A DNA stretch of 64,000 nucleotides from Tubulanus polymorphus (Eukaryota > Nemertea > Palaeonemertea > Tubulaniformes > Tubulanidae), in the NCBI RefSeq assembly GCF_964204645.1, contig NC_134030.1, forward strand, positions 14,538,447 through 14,602,446, written 5' to 3'. The position numbers and the translations under genes are program-made. Position 1 is the stretch's first letter. The number at the start of each line of letters is the position of its first letter. Shown piece by piece: positions 31,533 to 43,776 of this stretch. The notes under the pieces were generated by a model. The model did not search any database. It was given only the letters and a program-made list of their open reading frames with translations, and was not told the origin of the DNA.

Positions 31533-33290
31533 AAACCATTTTACAGTTGCTAGCCGCCATTTTGTTAGGGTACTTTTGCCCCGTATTGTTGGGTCATTTT
31601 TTTCTCTTTTTTAAAAACCCTCCGTGATGTGTATTGTATCATATTTCATCTGCCCATGGATGGATTTTGACAGTTTCAGCAACATTCAAACCGCATAAAT
31701 CTCTAGTTTTCAGTTATGTAAAAATCATTTCTCAAATTTACAACAATGCGACATGAGAGCGATATAAAAATCGGTGGTCAGTTTTTGCCGTGCGCATAGA
31801 AATCCAGGGTACTGAAATTTGAAGTTCGTTATTTTCAGAAATAATTTTCTAAAAAATCCAAACATTTCAAGCACTGTGCGCATAAACGCCCCCTTTCAGG
31901 TGAACTTTGAAATTTTAAGATATCTTGCCTAGTTTTTTTCCTATGGCACTTTAACTGCAGCGCGTGTATTGTCATTCCGAGATTCGGCGCTGTTTTCTTT
32001 GCGTGTATTTCAGTATATGGGTGTTATTTCTTCATTTTCACTACATTTGTCTCTACGGAAAATGGTTTTAATTGTTGGTACGAGTATCAGGTTTAAATAT
32101 CACGTCGTTTATGCAATATAATAGGTCGAAGACATTAGAGATGTTGGGGTTTAAGGGATTTTTCTGACCAGTTTTAGCAGCGAGACTGAGCGGCATTTTG
32201 ATCACGCATTCGAAGTTGCGCGCGGGAAGAGAATATATGGGCCTATATTGAGATGGAAGAAGAAAAGAAATATATCACTCAAAATCGAGTATGATGACCA
32301 TTTAAATCAGTAGTCTATCAATAAATTTACATAAAAATCTACTGAAATTAGATGGATGGAGAAGTGGTCAAAAAGCTGGACAAATGGGGTGGGGCAAATA
32401 TTCAGCTACTTTCTATGAATACTTTGTATTAAGTACACACAAGATTGATTAGATTGGGAAGAAAATATAGGAAAACTTTCTTGTTTTGGTGGTGAAATAT
32501 CAAGTATCAAGTTCGAATGTCAGACGCACGTGATAAAAAGTAAAAAGTGACATCTACCATCACAAAAACGCAAGAAGTGTGTGGATTGCATTTACAACAA
32601 AAGAGTGATATTTTGGGTTTTCTTGGGTGCATGTACGTAAGCCTCTGCCTGCCGTAAAAGCGGCTACCATTACAGCCATTACGAACTAGCGCCGGAGAAC
32701 GGAATACAGTATTAATGCCGTAATATTTAAACCTGATACTCGTACCAACAATTAAAACCATTTTCCGTAGAGACAAGTGTAGTGAAAATGAAGAAATAAC
32801 ACCCATATACTGAAATACACGCAAAGAAAACAGCGCCGAATCTCGGAATGACAATACACGCGCTGCAGTTAAAGTGTCATACGAAAAAAACTAGGCAAGA
32901 TATCTTAAAATTTCAAAGTTCACCTGAAAGGGGGCGTTTATGCGCACAGTGCTTGAAATGTTTGGATTTTTTAGAAAATTATTTCTGAAAATAACGAACT
33001 TCAAATTTCAGTACCCTGGATTTCTATGCGCACGGCAAAAACTGACCACCGATTTTTATATCGCTCTCATGTCGCATTGTTGTAAATTTGAGAAATGATT
33101 TTTACATAACTGAAAACTAGAGATTTATGCGGTTTGAATGTTGCTGAAGTTGTCAAAATCCATCCATGGGCAGATGAAATATGATACAATACACATCACG
33201 GATAGTTTTTAAAAAAACGAAAAAAATGACCCAACAATACGGGACAAAAGTACCCTAACAAAATGGCGGCTAGCAACTGTAAAATGGTTT
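31533..33290. mobile_element. 1758-bp foldback element, copy 1
   Basis: Termini AAACCATTTTACAGTTGC and GCAACTGTAAAATGGTTT. The inverted arms are ~570 bp each (31533-~32105 and ~32715-33290) around a ~610-bp unique centre. The empty site can be read inside the tandem repeat (GAAGTTTGAATTGGTCAGTG), giving AT on both sides (31531-31532, 33291-33292) as a 2-bp duplication. ORFs inside follow the arms and look incidental. Confidence 0.82.
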
Positions 33291-36200
33291 ATTGGTCAGT
33301 GGTGGTCAGTGATGGTCAATTCATGAATTTGCAATGATGATACCTCGGTAGTTTGAAAACAAACATGACTTGATAAATTTCCAAAATTCGCAGTCAGGTG
33401 TTCAGACTCGGGAATATCTCAATTGGTCAGTTTCTGACCATCATGGTGTCACCATGTGGTCTATAGCTCAAATGAAACACGTGGGACCGACGAAAGGGCC
33501 CAAAAGCGTAAGTCATTTCCTGAGTGATGTGATCCAAAAATGACCAAATCGGACAGAACAATTAAAATTTGGGAAGGCCACAGGCAGTGGTCTTTCTACG
33601 AAGCCCACGCGGTAGGCCTATACTTTGAGCGTATCATTATGAAATCTTTTTTTAAACCACCATGTACCACATTAAGTAATAAGCATCGTTGTAAGCACTT
33701 GAAACACCCATTAACCACTTGAAACTGTCAGATCAAACATCATACCGCATCCCCGCAAAGAGGGGTAGTTCAGCAAACCGGAGCTTTCATTTGCCTATCT
33801 AGACTACCCCGCCAGTACGGGTAGCCGACATTATGAGAATGCCGGTTTGCTAGCGTATCTATTTAACACCCGTATTGCTCGGGTTAGTTTTACTATCAAC
33901 GGGTGGCGCTGTATGTAAATTTCACATAAATCAAAGACTTTCGGCTATTAGCGGTACTTAAGACCACTTGAAAACATCATAGTCAATTACGGTAGTAGTG
34001 AACATAAAAAGATACAGTACAAAGATACAGTACGGTGTACAGTTAAGGACATGATTCCATAGGACCCATACCAGAGACATTTTGTTCAGACAAGGACTAT
34101 TAGTTAAACACTAATCTTCATTTTCAGCAATTAACGATCTGGTGAATTAATTAGTGATTCGGTCTTTCGGTGGTTCGAGATAAAATGCCCGCAAAATAAG
34201 AACCTAACGAACTAGGGCTGACCACAAATTGCCCAACAGATAAATTTTCGAAACGACACAATCCAATCATGTTTGGTATCAAATGTGGCGTGGACCATGG
34301 TCTTTTAACTGACCAATGCATGACCAGTACTGACCATATAGTAAATTATTTGTTTGCAAACAATTAAGTTGTTGGTGTCAAATAACTAGATATGATGTGG
34401 GCATTAATCTAAAAATTGTTTAACTGACCAATGCTTGACCAGTACAGACCAGTTACCAGTGCTAACCAGAACCCCCATAAGTAATTTATATGTTTTGTGA
34501 ATCCTTCGTTAGTACTACTAGCTCTTACATTTGAATTTGTCGCTTGAAAAAGTCTTGTCCGATTTTTGTTGTAGGTAGCGAGCTAACTTTGAAATTCCGC
34601 TAAAATGCATAAGATTTTTACGTAGGGTTTTGAACGAACAACGTTTCCATTTGTAATTGTAACGTGCGCATTTGAGCCTGTAACGTGCACATTTCACTCG
34701 CGTGAACGTGCGTATCGGTACCAACATGCGAGACTTGTCAAACTTTTACGATCAAGACTTTTAAACTGAACAAAGAAGATATCATATCGTATTATATATA
34801 CATGAATAGATGGAATGATAATGTAGTAGTTTTAAATGTTTCGTAGCTGCTGTCCACTGACCACAGTTCAAAGCTAATTGCCTGATATGAAATATATTTT
34901 TGTTATAGAGATGTAGTAGATCAGTGAGAATTCAAACTTATGGTTAATTTTGAGTGATCACAACGCTAACCAATAGAGAAAGCATTAAGGCCTAAGAAAA
35001 GATGCATTAAGTATAACATATCTTTCAATATAATGATGAAGTATTCAACTGGCCATCACAACAATAGTTTGACTTATCTTAATGAAAAATACCGGAGTGT
35101 TAATGGGAAAACCTTGAATTCTAAACAATTCCACTCTAAATTGTTTACTTTGAAAACACAATTTGCAATTTGTGGACATGTATTTTTTTCTGCACCAAAA
35201 GCATGAAGTATATTATCTTTGCTTGTAAAAATTTGAAATTTTGGGGAAGATTTTTGGCCTCGTTAACCTGTGAACACGTCCTTCATATATTTTCTAAGAC
35301 CGACCCTTGAAATAATGCTGAGAGTTTCGAGGATAATTTTGGTAGGATATAAACTTAGGCTGCTTCGTATCCGTGGAGGGTTGCTAATTATTGATTATAT
35401 ACACAATAATCATAAGTACCATGAGATTCGATAGAATATCGTTTTTCAATCATACGTACACGAATTATCGCGATATAAAGATAAATAATATGTTCATATA
35501 CTTTTTACGTCTTAAACTGTATATTTCTTTAGTAGTATAAATAAAGAGTGGATCAGCAGGCCACCTGAGACCATTCCACGATATAAGGTCAGTTGCCAAA
35601 AGTTAGTAAGTTTACCAGTGGATAGTTAACATTTATAATGACAATTAAATTTTCATTGCTAAAATAACTTTGTACTTGTTGACTCAAAAGCAGAGAATTG
35701 AAAATTAATTTAAACTATCTTTTGAGAAACGGGTCCCAGAGCTGTATCCTTTACTCCTGTAATAGAGGATGCAATCTATTTGCGGCAAACAGCTAGTGCA
35801 AATAGCTAGAAAAGGTAACAATAGTGCATTGGCAAACTTAGAGCAAGCGTAAATTGGTTGTTTAGGTTTTTCGAAGGGGAGAATTTGTGGGAAAATTAAT
35901 CATTACTGAGATATATCCGTGGCGAGCTTTTCCAGGGATTTAAAAAGTTGAGCTGTACACAAGGAATTTTGTGTAGTCCAATATCCGTGATTACCTCTGG
36001 CGTGGAGAGATACAATCTAAAACCAACCCTAGAGTCAAATATTTTACCACAATTTTTTATGATCAATAAAAAGATTGAGTAATAGACATTCAAACAGTAT
36101 TATCTAAATTCCACTCCATTTTAAACTCATTCATCTCTACACAAACTCCAACTTGTTGAACAGTCCACATTAAAATTAGGGACCACTATTCTTGCTCATC

Positions 36201-38699
36201 TACACACTGGCTACCAATCTAACAAAGGATTAAATTTTAGTGTTTGATGTTATAACAATAACAGACTGAATTATGGATTCGGTTTCTACTTTTTAATTGA
36301 ACATTTATATCACATATTGGGCATCATTTTTACCGTCCAGTATATATGGAATAACCTATCCATACATCATGTTCAATTTTATATAATCTGATTTTTGAGA
36401 TGTCATTCAATCAATGCATTCACATGAGGTCGTCGCTTTCAATAGCCACCACGGACTGGCTCCTTATTATTTCTTTGGCGATACCATTGGCGGACGATCC
36501 CACACGTTTCTTGCTCCAGCCCTAGAATGCTCAATATTCGTCCCGATTTGAATTTAAATTCAAAATACTCCCAAAACACACGTGTTAACTAGATTACTCT
36601 AAAACACCTTTATGTGCAAGAATCAGTGAAATTGGCGCTTTATCAGTTGTATTCATCATTCGTACCCACGAATCTCGTGTCGTATCCTATGAATGTGGAG
36701 ACCCATCCTCGTAAAGAGAATGAAAAGGCTCTGTTTCGTTCATATCATTTGATATGAGGCTACGTGTCATCTTCAATTGAAATCACGTTGTTTTTTTAAA
36801 GGGTGGGCGAGAATATATTCTTATGTTTTTGTTTCTCTGAATGTTGCTATTTAAGAGTTCAATAATTTCAATCTACCAAACAAAGGATTCTCGGTGTGTT
36901 TCGTGACATGTTTTTCCATAACCCTAGGAGAGCATTTTAGGTATTTTTTTGCATTGACCGAAAGCTGCTGTCCCTTTCTAGCAATTTGATGATATCCTTC
37001 GAAATCTAAATTCTAAAAAGGAATCAGGCATATCTTCTTGTTTGACTAAATATGAACTCAACAACAAGTGACACTCCCTTCAAAGGCGCCAAAGTAAAAT
37101 CATGTGTCGAGTGAAGATGATATTGTGTCAGAATTTCTTCAAAATCGGAGAAAATTGAATATTTTGAAAATAATCATTTTACATGTATGTTTAAATCCGT
37201 TATAACTGGAGCAATTTTCATGAAAAAACATCTATGGAATCAGCGAAATGTAACTAAGAAGAATACTATGTTTAAAAAGTTATCAAAGACATTTGAAAAA
37301 AGTTTTCTGAATTCGTCAACTGTTAAACTAGTAACAACCAGATGTGTTCCCATTTAACCACCGACCGCGAGCCGATTCGATGTGCGATGTGCCCTACACT
37401 GAAAATCTCAAGTGCTATACAACCGGTTTTTTAGGTGCCTCTGAATGTCGGCCGTTAAAAAACTGAACAATTCCCATTTAGAAAGGGCCTACGTAGTTAG
37501 AGAAAATTCAAGATGTGTATATCGTGTGATACAGGCTCCATATTTCATGTGCGTTTGGAATTTAACCTTGTATATAACGAAACACGCATGTATTTATGCT
37601 ATTTTAGATTTCAAAAGAGCGCAAAAGAGCGCACGAAAGTTATTCATGCATTTTTGATTTATATGAATAAATTTCGCTTCGAAATCTTTAAATTTCTCAG
37701 GTGGATTATTCAATAAATTCACAACAGTCCATTATGGATTAGTTTGACGCCAATCGCTCTTTTAAAGATCTTTCTTACTCGAAGAACGATTTTCTTAAAA
37801 ACTTTGATTATGGCGAATCTTTTATGTGTCCGATAGTTAAACCTTCGGGTATTATACTAGAACACAAATTTTTAAAGATATTCATAACATACTGAAGGAT
37901 ATCACAGTTTATACCCGAAGATATGCAGTTGGATAGATCTTTTTGTTTCGACTCGCATGCGACAGTAAAAACGGTACTATAATAAGTGAACTTCATCATT
38001 GATATTTTCACTAATATACTTGAATTCCAAAAAAGAACTGACAATGAAAAAGGGTTACAGCTGTGACTGATATCACTCCAAATTTCAATTCCTATGAACA
38101 CTTTTCATATAAAGAAAACTATTAACGAAACAGTTTTTAAAGGCGAAGAATCCGCGTTACCATCGAATTTTCAAAACTTGAAGGAATGGTTAATGCCTCG
38201 GTGACCACTGGTCTAGTACGCGGTTTTCTGAAATAAAAGTGGGCAAGTCTAAAGAACAACTATTGTATCACATGATTTCAAATATTAGGAACCCAATGCG
38301 TGTAATGATTTAATTAATTGGTATCGCGCAGATTGGTTGAAAGACGGGTGTTAGTCACCTTGTGATTTAATTGTTTTTCATGCATCGATTAATTAATCTT
38401 ATTACAACTTATTTGTAGGCGCTTCCCGCAAACATTTTCTATTCGTTGAGTTTTCAAACGCAGTACTGTTCAGATGATTCGAGTCAGGTAGTAAAAAAGT
38501 TTATGTATTAGCATTACTATGCAGTGAAAAATAACGCACTGCGGCAAGTGAGGTGCTGTGATCCAGATGTGTAACCCATTTATGGGTAATAAATTTCCAT
38601 CATGTCAACGCCATTCAAAAACCGTAGCAAAACTTTCTGCTGGTTTCTAGAAATAGCAATACGACGACAAGCACTTTCGAATTCGACCACGATATTTGA

Positions 38700-39075
38700 G
38701 AAGTTTCACTTGGGCAGTGGTGGTCAGTGATGGTCAATTTATGAATTTCAATGGCGAATCCTTTCTAGTTTCACATCAAATGCGGTACCGGTATATCGTT
38801 CTTTCAAGAAGTTTCAATTGGTCAGTGGTGGTCAGTGATGGTCAATTTATAAATTTTTAATGGCGAATCCTTTCTTGTTTCACAACTAATGCGGTACCGG
38901 TATATCGTTCTTTCAAGAAGTTTCAATTGGTCAGTAGTGGTCAGTGATGGTCAATTTATGAATTTTCAATGGCGAATCCTTTCTAGTTTGACACCATAAC
39001 GCGGTATATCGTTTTCATATTCGAGAAGTTTGAATTGGTCATTGGTGGTCAGTGATGGTCAGTGATGAATTTGCA
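38700..39075 (+). repeat. ~120-bp tandem repeat array (unit 2)
   Basis: About three to four units homologous to 31070-31532, diverged in unit length. GGTCAGTGGTGGTCAGTGATG is the recognisable core. Confidence 0.75.
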
Positions 39076-39324
39076 ATGATGATTCCTTAGTAGTTTGAAA
39101 ACAAACATTACATGATAAATTTCCGAAATTCGAAGTCAAGTGTTCAGACTCGGGGATATCTCAATTGGTCAGTTACTGACCATCATGGCGTCACCATTGT
39201 GGTCTATAGCTCAAATGAAACATGTGGAACCGAGCGTTCATTTCCTGGAGTGACGTGATCCAAAAATGCCCTAACTGGAAAAGGCAGTCTCTCAATTGGA
39301 TGAAACCAAATCGGACAGGACAAT

Positions 39325-41081
39325 AAACCATTTTACAGTTGCTAGCCGCCATTTTGTTAGGGTACTTTTGTCCTGTATTGTTGGGTCATTATTTTCTACT
39401 TTTTAGAAACTATTTGTGATGCGTGTTTTATCATATCTCATCTGTCCCCGGATAGATTTTGACAGTTTTAGCAACATTTAAACCGTGTGAATCTCTAGTT
39501 TTCAGTTATGCAAAGATCATTTTTCAAATTTGCAACAATGCGACATGAGAGCGATATAAAAATCGGTGGTCAGTTTTTGCCGCGCGCATAAAAATCCTGG
39601 GTACTGAACTTTGAAGTTCATTATTTCCAGAAATAACATTCTAAAAAATCCAAACATTTCAAGAACTGTGCGCATACACGCCCCCTTTCAAGTGAACTTT
39701 AAAATTTTAAGAAATCTTGCCTAGTTTTTATTCTATGGCTCTTTAACTGCAGCGCGTGTATTGTCATTCCGGGTTTCGGCGCTGTTTTCTATGCGTGTAT
39801 TTCAGTATATGGGTGTTATTTTTTCATTCTTACTTCACTTGTTTCCACGGAAAATGGTTTTAATTGTTGGTACGAGTATCAGGTTTAAATATTACGTCAT
39901 TAATACTCCATTCTGTTCTCTTTTAACGGCGCTAGTTCGTAATGCCTGTAATGGTAGCCGCTTTTACTGCAGGCCGAGGCTTACGTACATGCACCCAAGA
40001 AAACCCCAAATATCACTATTTTGTTGTAAATGCAATCCACACACTTCTTGCGTTTTTGGTGATGGTAGATGTCACTTTTTACTTTTAATCACCTGTGTCT
40101 GCCATTCAGACTTGATACTTGATATTTCACCACCAAAACAAGAAAACGCTTTCTTATATTTTTTTCCCCGATCTAATCAATCTTTTGTGTACTTTATAGA
40201 AAGTATTCATAGAAAGTAGCTGAATATCCCCCCATATGTCCAGCTTTTTGACCACTTCTCCATCCATCTAATTTCAGTGGATAGTGTACATTGATTAATG
40301 GACTACTGAATTAAATGGTCATCATACTCGATTTTGAGTGTTATATTTGTTTTCTTCTTCCATCTCAATATAGGCCTATATATTCTCTTCCCGCGTGTAA
40401 CTTCGAATGGGCGCGTGATCAAAATGCCGCTCAGTCTCTGCTGCTGAATCGTGAGAAAAATCTTTAAAACCCAAAAATCTCTCATGTCTCTGAATATTGC
40501 ATAAATGACGTAATATTTAAAGCTGATACTCGTACCAACAATTAAAACCATTTTCCGTGGAGACAAGTGTAGTAAAAATGAAAAAAATAACACCGATATA
40601 CTGAAATACACGCATAGAAAACAGCGCCGATACCCGGAATGACAATACACGCGCTGTAGTTAAAGAGCCATAGGATAAAAACTAGGCAAGATATCTTAAG
40701 ATTTTAAAGTTCACTTGAAAGGGGGCGTTTATGCGCACAGTTCTTGAAATGTTTGGATTTTTTAGAAAATAATTTCTGAAAATAATGAACTTCAAATTTC
40801 AGTACCCTGGATTTTTATGCGTGCAGCAAAAACCGACCACCGATTTCTATATCGCTCTCATGTCGCATTGTTGCAAATTTGAAAAATGATCTTTGCATAA
40901 CTGAAAACTAGAGATTCACACGGTTTGAATGTTGCAAAAACTGTCAAAATCTATCGAGGGACAGATGAGATATGATAAAACACGCATCACAAATAGTTTT
41001 TAAAAAGGAGAAACTAATGACCCAACAATACAGGACAAAAGTACCCTAACAAAATGGCGGCTAGCAACTGTAAAATGGTTT
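39325..41081. mobile_element. 1757-bp foldback element, copy 2
   Basis: Same termini and arms as 31533-33290, with the unique centre in the opposite orientation. It is inserted in a different place; the empty site is seen in unit 1 at ~33555-33570 (GACAGAACAATTAAAATTTG). Again AT flanks both ends (39323-39324, 41082-41083). So it jumped independently after the tandem duplication. Confidence 0.82.
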
Positions 41082-41333
41082 ATTAAAATTTGGGAAGGTC
41101 ACAGGTAGTGGTCTTTCTACGAAGCCCACGCGGTGAGCGTATTATTATGAAATCTTTTTTTAAACCACCATGTACCACGAAGTAATCAGCATCGTTGTAA
41201 GCACTTGAAACAGCCATTAACCACTTGAAACTGTCAGATCAAACATCATACCGCATCCCCGCAAAGAGGGGTGGTTCAGCAAACCGGAGTTTTCATTGGC
41301 CTTTCTAGACTACCCCGCCAGTACGGGTAGCCG

Positions 41334-41754
41334 AGCAAACCGGAAAACTCATAATGGAGCAAACCGGAAAACTCCTAATGCACAGTATAATTGTTGCGTT
41401 TATTAACGGACTCATTGGATTGAACTTCAAAACAAACGATATTTATTTAAATATTTATATTATTTTACGATATTTAGGTGGGTTGTTATTCAATAGGCCT
41501 ACGACCAATCTGTCCGGATGTTAGGCCTACGCATATACATAGGCTTACATAGGCTAGTAGCCTCTACTAGGTTAAGCGTTCGCTGTGGGGGAAAGGAGAT
41601 CGTTCGCTGTGTCGCTTGAAGTGTTTATCGAGTTTTACGCGACCTTAAGGCTTTAGTATGGTGGCTGATAAGGGCCATGCGTAAAAAAAACACGTATATG
41701 CAAATGAGGGCGACATTATGACAAAATGTCAAAACTAAAATAACGCGACAAAAC
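41334..41754. repeat. Host spacer with short duplication and flanking repeat P, copy 2
   Basis: 41334-41385 contains two tandem copies of GAGCAAACCGGAAAACTC. 41573-41650 is the second copy of repeat P (first at 25308-25390). No gene seen. Confidence 0.6.
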
Positions 41755-42430
41755 AATAATTTTGGTTTTGTCGCCCGCGACAATTCATTATTTTGGATTT
41801 ATCGCCCGCGACAATTCATTATTTTGGTTTTATCGCCCGCGACAGTTCATTAATTTGGTTTTGTCACCCGCGACAAATCAATATTTTGGTTTTGTCGCCC
41901 ACGACAATTCAATATTTTGGTTTTATCGCCCGCGACAATTCATTATTTTGGTTTTATCGCCCGCGACAATTCATTATTTTGGTTTTATCGCCCGCGACAA
42001 TTTATTTTTTTTGTCGCGGTTTTATCGCCTGCGACAATTCAATATTTTGGTTTTATCGCCCACGACAATTCATTATTTTGGTTTTATCGCCCGCGACAAT
42101 TCATTAGTTTGGTTTTGTCGCCCGCGACAATTCAATATTTTGGTTTTGTCCCACGCGACAATTCAATATTTTGGTTTTATCGCCTGCGACAGTTCAATAT
42201 TTTGGTTTTATCGCCAGCGACAATTCATTATTTTGGTTTTATCGCCCGCGACAATTCATTATTTTGGTTTCATCGCCTGCAACAATTCATTAGTTTGGTT
42301 TTGTCGCCCGCAACAATTCAATATTTTGGTTTTGTCGCCCGCGACAATTCATTATTTTGGTTTTGTCACCCGCGACAATTCATTATTTTGGTTTTATCGC
42401 CCGCGACAATTCATTATTTTGGTTTTATAG
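41755..42430 (+). repeat. 31-bp minisatellite, ~22 units
   Basis: The unit reads about TTTTGGTTTTATCGCCCGCG plus ACAATTCATTA, with scattered substitutions and one expanded unit near 42001-42020. As 31 is not a multiple of 3, all three frames stay open in blocks and give a 31-residue peptide repeat (RPRQFIILVLSPATI...). These ORFs are a consequence of periodicity, not genes. It directly abuts the left terminus of copy C. Confidence 0.92.
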
Positions 42431-42435
42431 CCCGC

Positions 42436-42926
42436 AGTAATAGGGAATATGTTGTTTCAGATCAAAGGTCGAACGGTCGAGCTCATTAAAAACAAAACAT
42501 TAAATTTTGGTCGCTCCACTTCGCTACCGCTCCGCTCCGCGACCAATTGATTTATTTACAATACACACATTCATATAATCAAATATATTCAAATAATAAT
42601 AATTATTCTATTATTCAACTGAAATGTACACGGTTATGAAAATATATTATAGTTTTAAATTACTTTTAATGTTTTGTTTTTAATGAACTCGACCATTCAA
42701 CCTTTAACCTGAAACAACATATTCCCTATTACTCTTAAAATATTCATATATATGAATAAAATATAAATGAATAACTTCTAAAATCAATTTTAATAAAAAA
42801 TTTAGTATTAAAATGGAAGCAAATAAGTACTACTGTCCAACATGTAATATCAATGTAGATAAATCCCAAAAAGCAAGACACAATAAAACTAAAACACATT
42901 TAGAGAATAAATTGAAACTAGAATAT
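42436..42926. repeat. Copy C left terminal inverted repeat (491 bp)
   Basis: 42436-42733 is the terminal palindrome (AGTAATAGGGAATATG ... CATATTCCCTATTACT) with the GC-rich core CGCTACCGCTCCGCTCCGCG at ~42522-42541; the outer arm is shortened by a deletion. 42734-42926 matches the inner TIR of the right end, including polB codons 1-38. Confidence 0.8.
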
Positions 42927-43064
42927 TTACAGTTATATTCAGAACAGTTAACAAAGGCAAAGAAATTTATTGAATTATGGAATAATGATCCAAATAATGA
43001 ACAATACGTTGAGGAATTTGATATCAAGGAATCTAAACAACTTATCAAAAGCAGCGAGGAATGA
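42813..43064 (+). CDS. Copy C: TIR-borne zinc-finger mini-ORF fused to HNH-like tail
   Basis: 83 codons. Residues 1-38 equal the PolB N-terminus encoded by the opposite TIR (finger YYCPTCNINVDKSQKARHNK). The following LQLYSEQLTKAKKFIELWNN equals the HNH C-terminal tail, then FDIKESKQLIKSSEE. It ends 77 bases before the HNH start. It is conserved with copy A (10145-10381). Unlike the polB copy of the finger in this element, it has no frameshift. Function unknown. Confidence 0.68.
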   Translation: MEANKYYCPTCNINVDKSQKARHNKTKTHLENKLKLEYLQLYSEQLTKAKKFIELWNNDPNNEQYVEEFDIKESKQLIKSSEE

Positions 43065-43141
43065 AAAAGGATGACGTTGGTCGAAGAAATTGAAGAGGAT
43101 TCTAAAATATTAACCAATTTAGTAAAAAATACATATAATAA

Positions 43142-43776
43142 ATGGAACCAGAACAACCACAAATTATCAATATTACAAATAACACTGCTGGTGTTATAAA
43201 TATATATTACAAGAAGTGTTCTAAATATGAATTAGATAAATCATTAACAGAATTTAGTAAGCGTAAGATTAGCAAAGATGGTTTTCAATATTGTTGTAAA
43301 ACTTGCACTAAACTATATACCAAACAATATCGAGAAGATAATATAGAACATTATAATTATTATATGGCAGAATATATGAGAGAAAGATATCAAACAGATC
43401 TTAATTTTAGATTAAAACAATGCTTAAGGTCTAGATTAACACAATTATTCAACAAAGAAACGCATTCAGAAACACTATCTAATCTATTGGGTTGTTCAGA
43501 TGAATTTCTCAAATCATGGATTATATTTCAATTCGATGATAAAATGAATATAGATAATTATGGTGAATACTTTCATATTGATCACGTGTTGCCGATTTCT
43601 AAATTTAACATGAATGATGAATACAATAAAAAACTTATTTGGGGTTGGAGAAATTTAAAAACATTAATAAATCTAATAAACTAGATGTACAGTTATATTT
43701 AGATCAACTGGATAAAGCAAAGACATTTGTTGAATTATGGAACTCAACACATAATGAAAAATACGTTGAATGTTAA
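43142..43776 (+). pseudogene. Copy C: HNH endonuclease, frameshifted, zinc ligand lost
   Basis: The HNH core is intact (HIDHVLPISKFN), but the first zinc CxxC has become CSKYELDK, and ~15 bases are missing after WGWRNLK (~43660), so the frame closes at 43684. The tail (LDQLDKAKTFVELWNS) continues in another frame to 43776. Same upstream sequence as in A and B1. Confidence 0.82.

Larger units (their letters stand above)
25416..33825 (+). repeat. Large tandem duplication, unit 1 (~8.4 kb)
   Basis: Runs from ATTATGAGAATGCCGGTTTGC to the CCGCCAGTACGGGTAG hairpin at ~33800-33825 and is followed head-to-tail by a second copy. No convincing gene on either strand: ORFs are short and not conserved between units. 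Differences from unit 2 include ~600 extra bases at 27610-28235, a MITE at 28908-29314 and a foldback element at a different internal site. Confidence 0.75.
33826..41333 (+). repeat. Large tandem duplication, unit 2 (~7.5 kb)
   Basis: Collinear with 25416-33825 at high identity by eye, beginning with the same ATTATGAGAATGCCGG and ending with the same hairpin-bearing sequence (CCGCCAGTACGGGTAGCCG). No supported gene. It lacks the MITE and the 27.6-28.2 kb segment of unit 1 and carries its own foldback insertion. Confidence 0.75.

Noticed and set aside
32507-32854. ORF in the foldback element and its counterparts at 39761-40219 and 40303-40650
   Set aside because: They follow the inverted arms on both strands; no conserved domain, so incidental.
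25308-41660. P repeats as LTRs of a retrotransposon
   Set aside because: Only ~80 bp, no reverse transcriptase, protease or integrase reading frame between them, and no clear primer-binding site.
41755-42430. Regular direct repeats as a CRISPR array
   Set aside because: Units are contiguous with no unique spacers, and the setting is eukaryotic.
41762-42489. Overlapping ORFs encoding FGFIARDNSLFW-type repeats
   Set aside because: They arise from the 31-bp minisatellite, which keeps all three frames open; no start context and no other support.
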